Assembly: GCA_027603945.1 (NCBI GenBank)
Contig: JADIIU010000050.1
Span: 1-64,000, forward strand
Reading direction: 5' to 3'
DNA: 64,000 nucleotides
From: Terramyces sp. JEL0728
Lineage: Eukaryota > Chytridiomycota > Chytridiomycetes > Rhizophydiales > Terramycetaceae
Below the pieces are notes generated by a model, which saw only the letters and a program-made list of their open reading frames with translations, was not told the DNA's origin and ran no database searches. The position numbers and the translations under genes are program-made. This document shows positions 1 to 9,294 of the stretch, piece by piece. How positions within the stretch are numbered: position 1 is the stretch's first letter; every line of letters starts with the position of its first letter.

Positions 1-1044
1 TGCCAAGGAAAGTTCAACAACAAAGCCAAGAGTGTTGCGGACAAATTCAGTGATGTGATTAAAGTCAATCTTGTCAAGAGTGTCCAAGAATGATCCATCA
101 GAGTTGACTACATCGTTATATGGGAATGCTTCATCGAATGTTGGAGCTTCAAACGCCAAAGCGCTGTTATAACCAGCGTCATACCAAGCTGCATTATCAG
201 TACATTCATATCCACACTTGAAAGTGCCTGTGCGGGTAACAGTGGTGTAGGTCTTGACAGTTTGAGTCAAGAACTTGGTTGCAGCAGATGTGGTGTAATC
301 AGTGATGATACCGATACCTGGGGTTGCACCTGGTTGGACATATCCAGATTGATCAAGGTTCAAATAGGTGAACACTGGAACTTGACGCTTTGCATAATCA
401 TTTGCAACTTCGTCAGATCCAAGAAGACCCTCTTCTTCAGCAGCGTACCAGTGGAACTCGATTGGTCTCTTTGGGACAAAGTTTTGGCTGACAAGGATGC
501 GAAGAGTTTCAGCAATGACACTTGATCCTGAAGCACAATCATCGGCAGCTGGGTTAGGACGAGTAATGTCCCCGCCTAATCCACCTACGTTGTAGGAAAT
601 AGTGTCAAAGTGAGTTCCAGTGATAACAATGTCGCCAGGTCCAGTTCCTGAAGCAGCTTCTAGTCTTGCGATTACTGAAGGTTGAGCCCATTGAGTATGC
701 TTGAAATATTGAACAGTTAGCTTTACTTTTGGGGAAGCAGAGCTTGCCAAGTTGGCAACTTCATTGTAAAGCCAGGTAGCAGCATCAGCACCGTTTTGAC
801 TCTTGTAGAACCTTTCAGGGAATGAAATCAACTTGTTTACATGGGCTTGGAGATTGCTGATTTGGATTTGATTAATGTAAGAATTGACCAAGGTTTGTTG
901 AGAAAGTTTGGTTGGGAAAGTAGAAATCGCTTTTGGAGCAGAGAATTTCTCCATACCATCAAAGTTTTTAAATTCAGTCTTCTTTACCCAAGGCGGAACG
1001 GAAACTACACTGGTGATTGCAAGAGCAAGAGTAAGCGTGTTCAT
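1..1044 (-). CDS. Secreted M28-family metallo-aminopeptidase, copy 1 (3' end just outside window)
   Basis: The frame is open from the ATG at 1044 to base 1, where it runs off the window; only the last Ala codon and stop expected from the neighbouring paralogue are missing. It begins with a hydrophobic signal peptide and aligns without gaps to the 349-aa copy at 1724-2773. Co-catalytic zinc peptidase motifs are visible: GTHFDT, the AADD pair, the AEEEG glutamates and LNLDQSG. Such enzymes (Vibrio aminopeptidase/fungal LAP type) trim N-terminal residues from extracellular peptides. As in copy 2, the C-terminal zinc His of the usual IHT motif is not evident. No introns. A TATAAATAG box lies 25 bp upstream. 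Intact as far as seen, not a pseudogene. Confidence 0.9.
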   Translation of the reverse strand, partial: MNTLTLALAITSVVSVPPWVKKTEFKNFDGMEKFSAPKAISTFPTKLSQQTLVNSYINQIQISNLQAHVNKLISFPERFYKSQNGADAATWLYNEVANLASSASPKVKLTVQYFKHTQWAQPSVIARLEAASGTGPGDIVITGTHFDTISYNVGGLGGDITRPNPAADDCASGSSVIAETLRILVSQNFVPKRPIEFHWYAAEEEGLLGSDEVANDYAKRQVPVFTYLNLDQSGYVQPGATPGIGIITDYTTSAATKFLTQTVKTYTTVTRTGTFKCGYECTDNAAWYDAGYNSALAFEAPTFDEAFPYNDVVNSDGSFLDTLDKIDFNHITEFVRNTLGFVVELSLA

Positions 1045-1723
1045 TTAGTCATCTCAATCAGAAACCCACTATTTATATTCTGTTGCGGTCAGATTGGTGT
1101 CTTTAGTTCTTCTGTGTAACTTCAATGTTCGCCTTGTGGGTTTTCATCTTCCTCGCATGTTTTCCACGCGTTCTCTGTGCATGGTTTGAACCTGAGGCGG
1201 AAATGAGAACATTCCGCAAATAGTGTATTAATCAAGGGTAAAGCTGTTAGTATGCTGTCGGCTAGTCTTTTTGATCGTGAAGTCTATCTTGGTAAATTGG
1301 TTGGTGTTTGTAGAGCGATTTATGTCTGTGTGCAACCAACCCAGTGCCATACAACTCTATGTCAGGTAAAGACGTTATCAGATTGCATGGTAAAGAAACA
1401 GACATTTTAGAACTAAAGAAACGGTTTGTTGCATAATATTTACTGAACAAGCGATAAATCCCCTAGATCTGTCCCGAATTCCTATGAATTTTGTTTACCT
1501 AAGCTATTCCACACACTCGTAAGGATATTTAATCAAAGAATAGCAGACATCTATTTTTTGGAAATACTTATGTATCTATCCCAAGCAGGTGGAGATGAAG
1601 ATGCGGCCATTCATGATAATACATTGACATCATGCAGTATTTGAACTCAAGGTTATCCCCAGACAAAGAAATAGTTCAGGCGATGCGGGCAAGACCAACC
1701 ATTAAATGAACAGCATTTTTATT
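1045..1723. other. Intergenic region between the M28 copies
   Basis: This 679-bp stretch holds the copy 1 promoter (TATA box at 1069-1077, conserved block 1154-1184) and then about 500 bp of AT-rich sequence in which I see no convincing gene, tRNA or repeat. Short reading frames here lack codon bias and family motifs. Confidence 0.6.
1069..1077 (-). promoter_or_regulatory. TATA box of M28 copy 1
   Basis: On the minus strand the sequence TATAAATAG sits about 25 bp before the ATG of the peptidase gene. The same box at the same spacing precedes copy 2 (2798-2806). A conserved block further upstream (1154-1184 here, 2884-2914 there; core CCACGCG followed by GTGCATGG) is about 110 bp from each ATG and may be a shared activator site. 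Confidence 0.55.
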
Positions 1724-2773
1724 CTAAGCTGCCAAGGAAAGTTCAACAACAAAGCCAAGAGTGTTGCGGACAAATTCAGTGATGTGATTAAAATCAATCT
1801 TGTCAAGAGTGTCCAAGTATGATCCATCAGAGTTGACTTGATCATTGTATGGGAAAGCTTCTGCATTTGTTGGAGCTTCAAACGCCAAAGCGCTGTTATA
1901 ACCAGCGTCATACCAAGCTGCATTATCAGTACATTCATATCCACACTTGAAAGTGCCTGTGCGGGTAACAGTGGTGTAGGTCTTGACAGTTTGAGTCAAG
2001 AACTTGGTTGCAGCAGATGTGGTGTAATCAGTGATGATACCGATACCTGGAACTGCACCTTTCTTTACGTAACCTGATTGATCAAGGTTCAAATAGGTGA
2101 ACACTGGAACTTGACGCTTTGCATAATCATTTGCAACTTCGTCAGATCCAAGAAGACCCTCTTCTTCAGCAGCGTACCAGTGGAACTCGATTGGTCTCTT
2201 TGGGACAAAGTTTTGGTTGACAAGGATGCGAAGAGTTTCAGCAATGACACTTGATCCTGAAGCGCAATCATCAGCAGCTGGGTTAGGACGAGAAATATCT
2301 CCTCCTAATCCACCTTTGTTGTAGGAAGCAGTGTCAAAGTGAGTTCCAGTGATAACAATGTCGCCAGGACCGGTAGCTGTTACTGGTTCCAAGCGGGCAA
2401 TCACAGATGGCTGTTTCCACTGGGTATGCTTGAAATATTGAACAGTCAGCTTTACTTTTGGCGATACGACTTTGGCCAAGTTGGCAACTTCATTGTACAA
2501 CCAAGCAGCAGCATCAACACCGTTTTGACTCTTGTAGTACCTTTCAGGGAACGATGAAAGCTTGGTAACATGTGCCTTGACGTTGTCGACTTGAATTTGG
2601 GAGATGAGTGAATTTACAAGGGTTTGTTGAGATAAAGCGGTTGGGAAAGTAGAAATCGCTTTTGGAGCAGAGAATTTTTCAATGCTGTCAAAGTTTTTAA
2701 ATTCAGTCTTCTTTACCCAAGGCGGAACGGAAACTACACTGGTGATTGCAAGAGCAAGAGTAAGCGTGTTCAT
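1724..2773 (-). CDS. Secreted M28-family metallo-aminopeptidase, copy 2
   Basis: A single open frame of 349 aa starting with a signal peptide. M28 landmarks are H145 (GTHFDT), D168/D169, E203-E205 (base and zinc ligand region), D231 (LNLDQSG) and the CGYEC disulphide-type motif near 278-281. In the fungal LAP family the fifth metal ligand is a His in an IHT..DT motif; the corresponding stretch near 308-322 (YNDQ...SDGS..DTLD) has no His, so catalysis may be altered or the ligand displaced. Predicted role: secreted peptide trimming. Tandem paralogue of the gene at 1-1044, with identical promoter elements. No introns. TAG stop. Confidence 0.93.
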   Translation of the reverse strand: MNTLTLALAITSVVSVPPWVKKTEFKNFDSIEKFSAPKAISTFPTALSQQTLVNSLISQIQVDNVKAHVTKLSSFPERYYKSQNGVDAAAWLYNEVANLAKVVSPKVKLTVQYFKHTQWKQPSVIARLEPVTATGPGDIVITGTHFDTASYNKGGLGGDISRPNPAADDCASGSSVIAETLRILVNQNFVPKRPIEFHWYAAEEEGLLGSDEVANDYAKRQVPVFTYLNLDQSGYVKKGAVPGIGIITDYTTSAATKFLTQTVKTYTTVTRTGTFKCGYECTDNAAWYDAGYNSALAFEAPTNAEAFPYNDQVNSDGSYLDTLDKIDFNHITEFVRNTLGFVVELSLAA

Positions 2774-2914
2774 TTAGTCATCTCAATCAGAAACCCACTA
2801 TTTATATTCTGTTGCGGTCAGATTGGTGTCTTATCATCTCTGTGTAACCACCAATGTAAAGTCCAAAGGAAATCCATGCCAACCGCATGTCTTCCACGCG
2901 TCTTCCGTGCATGG
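1724..2914. repeat. Tandem duplication unit (pairs with 1-1184)
   Basis: The coding region plus about 140 bp of upstream sequence is duplicated. Identity is mosaic: the stretch 142-300 is essentially identical to 1872-2030 and the first 60 bp before the ATGs are identical, while intervening parts differ at many third positions and some amino acids. Homology fades beyond the conserved block at 1154-1184/2884-2914. This suggests an old duplication with later gene conversion. Confidence 0.85.
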
Positions 2915-3141
2915 CGGAATATACGATTGAATAATATTGGCTTCTTTATTGTTTTAAACTTAGTACAATAGCTGGATACGTATAATGTGTTTACCTTGTT
3001 TCATTGACGGTGAGAGCCAGCTGTACCGCCATGGTTGTAACAATCTGCTTTCACCACAAAGTCACTTGACACAACTTAGGTTCATCACCAACGTCTGATC
3101 TCAATGACTGCATACGTACGTATTAACTACAATTTATTCTA
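2774..3141. other. Intergenic region upstream of M28 copy 2
   Basis: Contains the copy 2 promoter (TATAAATAG at 2798-2806; conserved block 2884-2914) and the 3' flank of the lipase gene. No further gene is visible in the remaining ~200 bp. Confidence 0.6.
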
Positions 3142-5136
3142 TCAAGGATTAAGAGATCGTAAAACATTCCCCACAATGTTTGGCAAGTGATCCATAACCA
3201 TATTCTTGGAAATAGGGATATCAGTACTTAGGGCAAATGGATCAACCCAGTGTTGGGAATACCCGCTTTCGTTGTCTTCAACGCTCAGCAGGGAATTTCT
3301 GCTGGAGTACGAGCTGGTCATTTCGTTGCGCACCAAGTACAAGACATTTCCTGGCAAATACATTGATGTCCCATGATAGGGAGGGAACGCTGGAATATCT
3401 TGAAGCTGCTCTTGACTTACCCTTCTCCTTCTGTTTCTAAACACTTGGTTGATCAGCGCATTTGAAAGAACATCCACTTTGCGCTGATGACAGACACTCA
3501 ATTCGCCAATGATATTGTTCTTGATATTGTAAACGTTCTTTTGGTTTAGTCTGGCAACAAAATCATCGCCAAATACAACAGAAGTGCAAAAAGTTTGAAA
3601 GAACGGGATCGCTTCAGCCGAAATGATTGCCCCGGGAGTGGAATAACATATAGCAGATGCACTGTCAGCGAAACCATACGACGGCTTTGTTCTGAGAAGA
3701 AACGCAAGCAAAGAAGCAACACCAGCCCCAAGCGAATGTCCAGAGCATATGAGAGAGTAATCTGGAAAAGTTTCTTTGATTTTACTAAATACACCACCAG
3801 CTTCAAGTTCATTCAATATGGTGTTTGCAATCACATACATCCCCTGATGAGTAACAGCCGTCTTGGTTTCATTATTTTCAGTCCACATAATTTCTTGCTC
3901 CTTAATGTACAGATCTACCAGTAAATCAGTGGTAGATAATGTTCCTCTAATGGAGATAATCACGGAACGCAATGCATGGTCTACAGATACTGCAAACGGT
4001 GACTTGAACAGTTTTCCTTTGATTGACTTGTAAACCAAATCTGGATGAGTGGTATCTGGAATCCAAGTACCAGGGAAACAGCATAGCAAGCTCTGACATC
4101 CTGTATCCATAGTCCGTTCAATTGCAATAATCGGCGAAGCAATTTCAGCATTCAGATGCGGGCAACACATAAATGTGCATCCCCTTCTCAAATTAGCAAA
4201 CATATAAAGCGGGATTCCATAAATGGCTTCAACATACAGCGACACACGAGTAATAGCCTTGAGGTTGAAAATGATTGGATCTCGATCAGAATACTGCGCA
4301 TTTCCAATGCGGGTATTTGCAAGATATTCATCAGCAGTTGATAATGTGTGCTCCGCAACCCCATTCATTTGCAGCCTTTTCCGAACAAGAATCAATCCAA
4401 CCACAACGTCAGACACGCACAAGCTATCAGTCCCAAAAATCTCTGTAAGTATCTGCGCAACATCTTCCAGTATTTCTTTCGGTGATATATGCGCATCTCT
4501 GTTTAGGTACGCAGTTCCAAAGAATAACGGTGTGATGGCTCTAGCCATATGGGCTTCCCTATCTCTCTGGTCGACAATGTACGGATGCGAGGCGATAAAC
4601 GCAAGTACATAAATAACAAAATGGACTATGGTTCCTAAAAGTATCAAATATAAAATGGTAATCCAGAACCAAAAGAAAGTTGAATCAGAGCATTCTCCAC
4701 TTTCTCCAATAGAAAACAACCCAAAGATTTGGTTGCTGCTTTGCATGAATATCATTGATATCGACATGTACAAGAATTTCGGCATGTGCTTCCTTGGTGT
4801 AGAGTAAGCGACAGTTCCTTGCAAGCTGGTCCAGAATATCATGAAATCGATAATAATATCTATAAACAGCAGGATATTTTCTATTATCAGGTAGTAGTAT
4901 TTGTTTGGACTGCATGTTGAAGGATACTGGAATGTGAGATTTACAGTTGCGATTACGACTATTAGGTCGAGGATTAGTTTGGTTATTCCAAGCAGGACGC
5001 AGTCGTCGCTCCCAAAGAGCATGGAGCGGTTGAATAGGACTAATCGGCCCATTATATTTTTAACAAAAGGAGATTCCTGTAGGTCACAAGCTGGCGTCCG
5101 GGTGACATAGGCTGCAGATTCCATAGACTTGTACAA
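3142..5136 (-). CDS. sn1-specific diacylglycerol lipase-like membrane lipase
   Basis: 664-aa protein in one exon. The N-terminal ~185 residues hold four hydrophobic segments (about 45-70, 80-105, 120-142, 152-182), the layout of DAGL alpha/beta. A class 3 lipase domain follows from about 375: the nucleophile elbow GHSLGAG with Ser468, a probable acid in GDDF (Asp524/525), and a C-terminal DHLP with His650, matching the conserved end of DAGLs. The family hydrolyses diacylglycerol to monoacylglycerol plus fatty acid at the membrane. The Cys-rich segment at 320-353 is typical of DAGL regulatory loops. The upstream AAATAGTGGG resembles the M28 TATA region. Confidence 0.85.
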   Translation of the reverse strand: MYKSMESAAYVTRTPACDLQESPFVKNIMGRLVLFNRSMLFGSDDCVLLGITKLILDLIVVIATVNLTFQYPSTCSPNKYYYLIIENILLFIDIIIDFMIFWTSLQGTVAYSTPRKHMPKFLYMSISMIFMQSSNQIFGLFSIGESGECSDSTFFWFWITILYLILLGTIVHFVIYVLAFIASHPYIVDQRDREAHMARAITPLFFGTAYLNRDAHISPKEILEDVAQILTEIFGTDSLCVSDVVVGLILVRKRLQMNGVAEHTLSTADEYLANTRIGNAQYSDRDPIIFNLKAITRVSLYVEAIYGIPLYMFANLRRGCTFMCCPHLNAEIASPIIAIERTMDTGCQSLLCCFPGTWIPDTTHPDLVYKSIKGKLFKSPFAVSVDHALRSVIISIRGTLSTTDLLVDLYIKEQEIMWTENNETKTAVTHQGMYVIANTILNELEAGGVFSKIKETFPDYSLICSGHSLGAGVASLLAFLLRTKPSYGFADSASAICYSTPGAIISAEAIPFFQTFCTSVVFGDDFVARLNQKNVYNIKNNIIGELSVCHQRKVDVLSNALINQVFRNRRRRVSQEQLQDIPAFPPYHGTSMYLPGNVLYLVRNEMTSSYSSRNSLLSVEDNESGYSQHWVDPFALSTDIPISKNMVMDHLPNIVGNVLRSLNP

Positions 5137-5255
5137 AAGATACTCTGGTTATCCGCGAGCACTGTTACTCAATCCCACTATTTAGGAGCGAATGCGTTTA
5201 ATTGCAGTTTGGGGATAGGCTCACGCCAGATATAGCAGCAGTGCAAATGAATTTA

Positions 5256-7408
5256 TTAAGGTTTGATATTACCAGCATCACCTTCAAACCGAAGATCCCA
5301 ACCAATAATAGGCCCAAATTTAGGTAAATTCTCTGCAACAGACAGTACATCTTTATCTCCTCTGCCGCTAACACAAATGACAATATCTTGATCTTTTGGC
5401 AATTTCTTTGCAAGTTCGGTTGCGCAATAAACAGCATGTGCAGTTTCTAGAGCAGGAATAATACCTTCAGTTTGTGAAAACAGCCGGAATCCCTTTAAAG
5501 AATCAGCATCGTTGGCCACCATATACTCGGCACGGCCAACGTCCTTGAGGAAGGCATGCTCAGGCCCAACACCTGGATAATCCAAACCCTAAATTAGCAT
5601 TGATTACTGCGCTAATACTGTGAGTCTCAATAATCTGTCCATTCTTGTCTTGCATAAGATAGGTTTTGGTTCCGTGTAATACACCTGGAACACCTCTAGT
5701 TAGTGTTGCTGAATGGTGTTCGGTATCTACTCCATCGCCGCCAGCTTCAACACCAATTAGTCGCACACTTTTATCATTAACGAATGGATGGAACATGCCA
5801 ATAGAGTTTGAGCCGCCTCCAACGCAGGCTACAACAGCATCAGGTAGTTTACCTGCCTTTTCAAGCATCTGTTCTCTGGTTTCCCTTCCAATTACAGATT
5901 GAAATTCGCGAACCATGATTGGAAATGGATGAGGACCAATAGCTGACCCAATAATGTAGTGGGTAGTAGTGACATTGGTTACCCAGTCTCTTAAAGCTTC
6001 ATTGATTGCATCTTTCAGTGTCTTTGATCCTGATGTTACAGGCACAACTTTAGCTCCCAATAGCTTGATTCTAAACACATTTAATGCTTGACGGCGCACA
6101 TCTTCAGCACCCATGTAAATAATGCATTCCAGTCCTAATTTTGCACAAACAGTTGCAGTAGCGACACCATGTTGTCCTGCGCCAGTTTCAGCTATAATAC
6201 GAGTTTTCCCAAGCCTTTTTGCCAACAGCGCTTGTCCAATTGCATTGTTAATTTTATGAGATCCAGTATGATTTAAATCTTCTCTCTTTAACCAAATCTT
6301 TGCACCTCCTAGCGTTAATAGTAGGTACCGCAGTGTTCCGTTAATCTTTCGGCCAAGTGCAATTGAGATGGCCTGCCAATATAAGGATAGTAGCTCTTGA
6401 ATTCAGCCCAGAATGTCGGATCATTGATTGCTTCAGTGTATGCCTTTTCAATTTCATCTAAACAGTCAACTAGCGCTTCAGGCGCATATTGTCCACCAAA
6501 TTCACCAAATCTAGGCTCCAAGATGTGTAAAGACTTTTCTGCGAATTTTTGTACTGTTGGTTTAACATCTGGAGAAGAATTCTTTTCATGAACAACTGCA
6601 GTTCTACCACAAATGCTTTGACAGAATTCTTTAACTTTTTGAGCTTCGTTTCCTTTGTTTTCCTTGATTGTGGTGATAATTTTGGATCCGATAACGACAC
6701 CTTCAGCATGGCTTGCAACAGTTTTGAAATGATCATTTGTAGCAACACCAAACCCTACAGCCAACGGGATATTGGTGTATTTCTTGATCTTTTGTACCAG
6801 CTCTGGCAGTGAAGAAGAAACGTTGCTTCTTGCACCGGTAACGCCGGATATACTGACGACATAAATAAAACTGCTGGCAATATTTACCAATCGCTGAATT
6901 CTTTGTTCCCCAGTGGTTGGAGTGATCAACGGAATATAAGAGAGCCCATATTCATTCGTCAAATCCCTAAATTTCACTGCTTCTTCAGGAGGTAAATCCA
7001 CAACTATAAATCCATCAACGCCAGCTTCAACACAATCCCGCATCAACCGGGTTTCTCCATACATCAAGAATGGGTTATAATAGCCCATGAAAACAACAGG
7101 AACAAACAGTCCTCTTTTCCTAGCTTCTTTTACATAGCCTAAACAGGTAGGAATATCGATATTGTTTTGCAATGCAACGAATGAAGAGTCTTGGATTGTT
7201 GGGCCGTCTGCGATTGGATCAGAAAATGGAATTCCAAGTTCGATTATATCAGAACCGCCTTCTTGTAATGCTAGTAGCACATCAACTGTAGTTTGTTTTT
7301 CTGGGTAGCCGGCAGTTACGTAGGTAACGAATGCAGGTCGCTCTGGGGTTAGTTTGTATTACTGTTGTGTTTAGCGATAGCGAATGCATCTCTTAATCTC
7401 TCGGCCAT
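5256..7408 (-). CDS. TRP5: Bifunctional tryptophan synthase (alpha-beta fusion)
   Basis: Four exons joined across introns at 5589-5607 (19 nt), 6309-6328 (20) and 7343-7362 (20) give 697 aa, close to yeast Trp5 (707). The alpha half (about 1-260) has [12 protein letters not shown] with the catalytic Asp and the GFGV phosphate loop. The beta half begins at [19 protein letters not shown] carries the PLP lysine and GGGSNSIG the phosphate grip, and it ends VSGRGDKD. It converts indole-glycerol phosphate plus serine to tryptophan. The intron junctions restore EHCGGAKIW and [12 protein letters not shown] exactly, strong proof of splicing. Start chosen at MAERLRDAF. The gene implies tryptophan prototrophy. 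Confidence 0.97.
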
Positions 7409-7614
7409 TTTTTGCAGAAATATTTTCAGTTCGCAAAACGGAAAACTGATAAATTGTAAACAGCGCTGTGTGGTTGGCATTCAGCTTGGTTTGCTGTTCA
7501 TTTGACCCTTGAGAATTGCGTTGCTGTTTGTAATTATGATCACTGTAATTACAGTTTGTGATTCTGTTCTAGTTTGGAACGGCTATCGAACAGGATATAA
7601 AAAACAATTGTTTA

Positions 7615-9215
7615 TTAAATAATTAAATGATCAAAATCCAGACCAGCTTTGGCAAACCTGAACGCCAATTTTCTATTTCTTTCTTTCAATACTTTTTTCA
7701 ATTCGGATATTAGTTTATCGTTCTCCTTGTTCTTTTGCGGCGGGACGTACTTTCTTCCAACCAGGAAGCCATCCTCGTCATAGATACCATTTGCTTCCCT
7801 TGGTCTCACTGCTACATCCTCGCCATGGGTCGCGGGAACATCCAAGTTGCCAGTGTCAAGCTCACCTTTCATTCCAACTCCACTATCCTCGCTATAAAGA
7901 GTTTCTTCCGAGGTAAACTTTGATTTTAACTGCTTGATCAACTCATCCTGCTCCACGCTCTTTCTAAAACTCTTTCGTTTCACAGCCAAGGTTCTTTCTC
8001 TTGGACCTAATTCCTCTTTCTTTGCCCGAGTAATTGTAATTTTTGGTCTTCTGATTGCAGTAAGACTGAAATCTTGGTCTTCAAAATCAAAGTCATTAAA
8101 TACATCTTCGCCAAACGGATTGTTTTGCATATTAAAGAGTGCGTTTTTTCCATAGAATCCCTCATTTCTTAATCTTTCTACCGCATCTGGAGTAAAGAAT
8201 GCTTCAGATACTTTTGGTAATATGATTGTTTCGTTTGCAGTCAGCAGAATTAGCGCAGGGTGGGTAATTAAATCTGTAGGTTTAAGTATCGCTCCATCTT
8301 CCGCCATTGCCCTAATTAGCGCTTCATCCAGTCCCTTTCCTTTAAGTAATAAAGTGCTTTCCAGTAATAACCATTCAATGGTATGGCTTGCCAAGTATTC
8401 TACTTTGATCATTCCTCTTGTTGTAATTACATGCACCTTCTTCCTAATATTGTTTAAATTAAAGTCTGAATCTTCGAATTCAAAGTCGTTAAAAACATCC
8501 TCACTAAACGGATCTTCCACCGCTTTAATAGGAAACCTCCCTTGTTTCTTTAATTCAGAGAGGACATTGTAAGCAAAAAATCTTTCACTGATTTTTGGTA
8601 GTTTGTTGATTTCCTCCTCTTTGATTGCCAATACTGAATGATTATCCAAATAAATACTTTTAAGCAAATCATCTTTTTCCAAAACAGCGTTAAATGCGGT
8701 TAATATTAGTATAAATCCAGCTTGTAGTTCCGTATTCACTTTGTGCAATAAATCCTGCACCGAATCCCTCTTGTCAAACTTGATTTCCAATTCCTTGACT
8801 GAATTCAGTACAGTAATAGTCAGCGGTCTTGCAGATTCAGATTTTTTTCTTATTACAGTCAGCGCAAAGTCATTCGGATTGAAATTAAAATCATCAAATA
8901 CATCCTCTCCAAACGGATCCATCTTGTTGTAAGCTTCTTTTTTAAGAAATGATTTTGCAACTGGGGGTAAATTATGCGCTTGCATTTCCGATAGTAATAG
9001 CAACGACTACTGTTAGCCTAATTTACTTCGTAGTTGGATATAAAGTCATTGTAATTAATTTCTCTTCCATGTTCATCCAGAGCTTTAACTAGTGGCTTGT
9101 GGAACCCTCTCTCTGACAATATCAGCGACATCTTTGTGAACAGCCATTGGATGGTTTGATGTGGTTCGTACTGTATTGGCAGGCTAGCTATTGACGTTAC
9201 GACAAAGATATACAT
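7615..9215 (-). CDS. Unrecognised protein with four ~120-aa repeats
   Basis: Two exons, intron 9007-9026 (20 nt), give 526 aa. I do not recognise the family. Four units can be aligned: each starts with a beta-strand-like segment and a motif like TI(Q/E)WL, then a helix, an ILPKVSEAFF-like stretch and ends in PFGEDVFNDF plus D(F)xLxxIRKK. The last motif occurs three times (PFGEDVFDDF, PFSEDVFNDF, PFGEDVFNDF). The first unit spans the intron and is confirmed by the repeat, since splicing restores its middle. The beta-strand plus helix pattern hints at a ubiquitin-like or RA-like fold, but that is a guess. The C-terminal ~110 residues are charged and probably disordered. The start lies only 79 bp after the kinesin stop. 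Confidence 0.75.
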
Positions 9216-9267
9216 TTTAAAACAAAAAGTTTTCAGCCCCAAAGTTAATGCAGTGCCACAGACCAAA

Positions 9268-9273
9268 CACGTG
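9268..9273. promoter_or_regulatory. CACGTG palindrome in short promoter
   Basis: CACGTG (E-box/Cbf1-type site) lies 53 bp before the ATG of the four-repeat gene in a 79-bp intergenic gap. A second CACGTG (14421-14426) lies 43 bp before the PSME4 ATG. Binding by a bHLH factor is inferred from the motif only. Confidence 0.35.
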
Positions 9274-9294
9274 ACTAAAAGTATAAATAAAACT

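Noticed and set aside
1..1044. M28 copy 1 as a pseudogene
   Set aside because: No stop or frameshift is present; it merely runs off the window edge with two codons missing.
5256..7408. Apparent frameshifts and internal stops in TRP5, YSH1, PHK, PARP, ABC and other genes as evidence of pseudogenes
   Set aside because: All breaks are explained by 19-23-nt GT..AG segments whose removal restores conserved motifs exactly.
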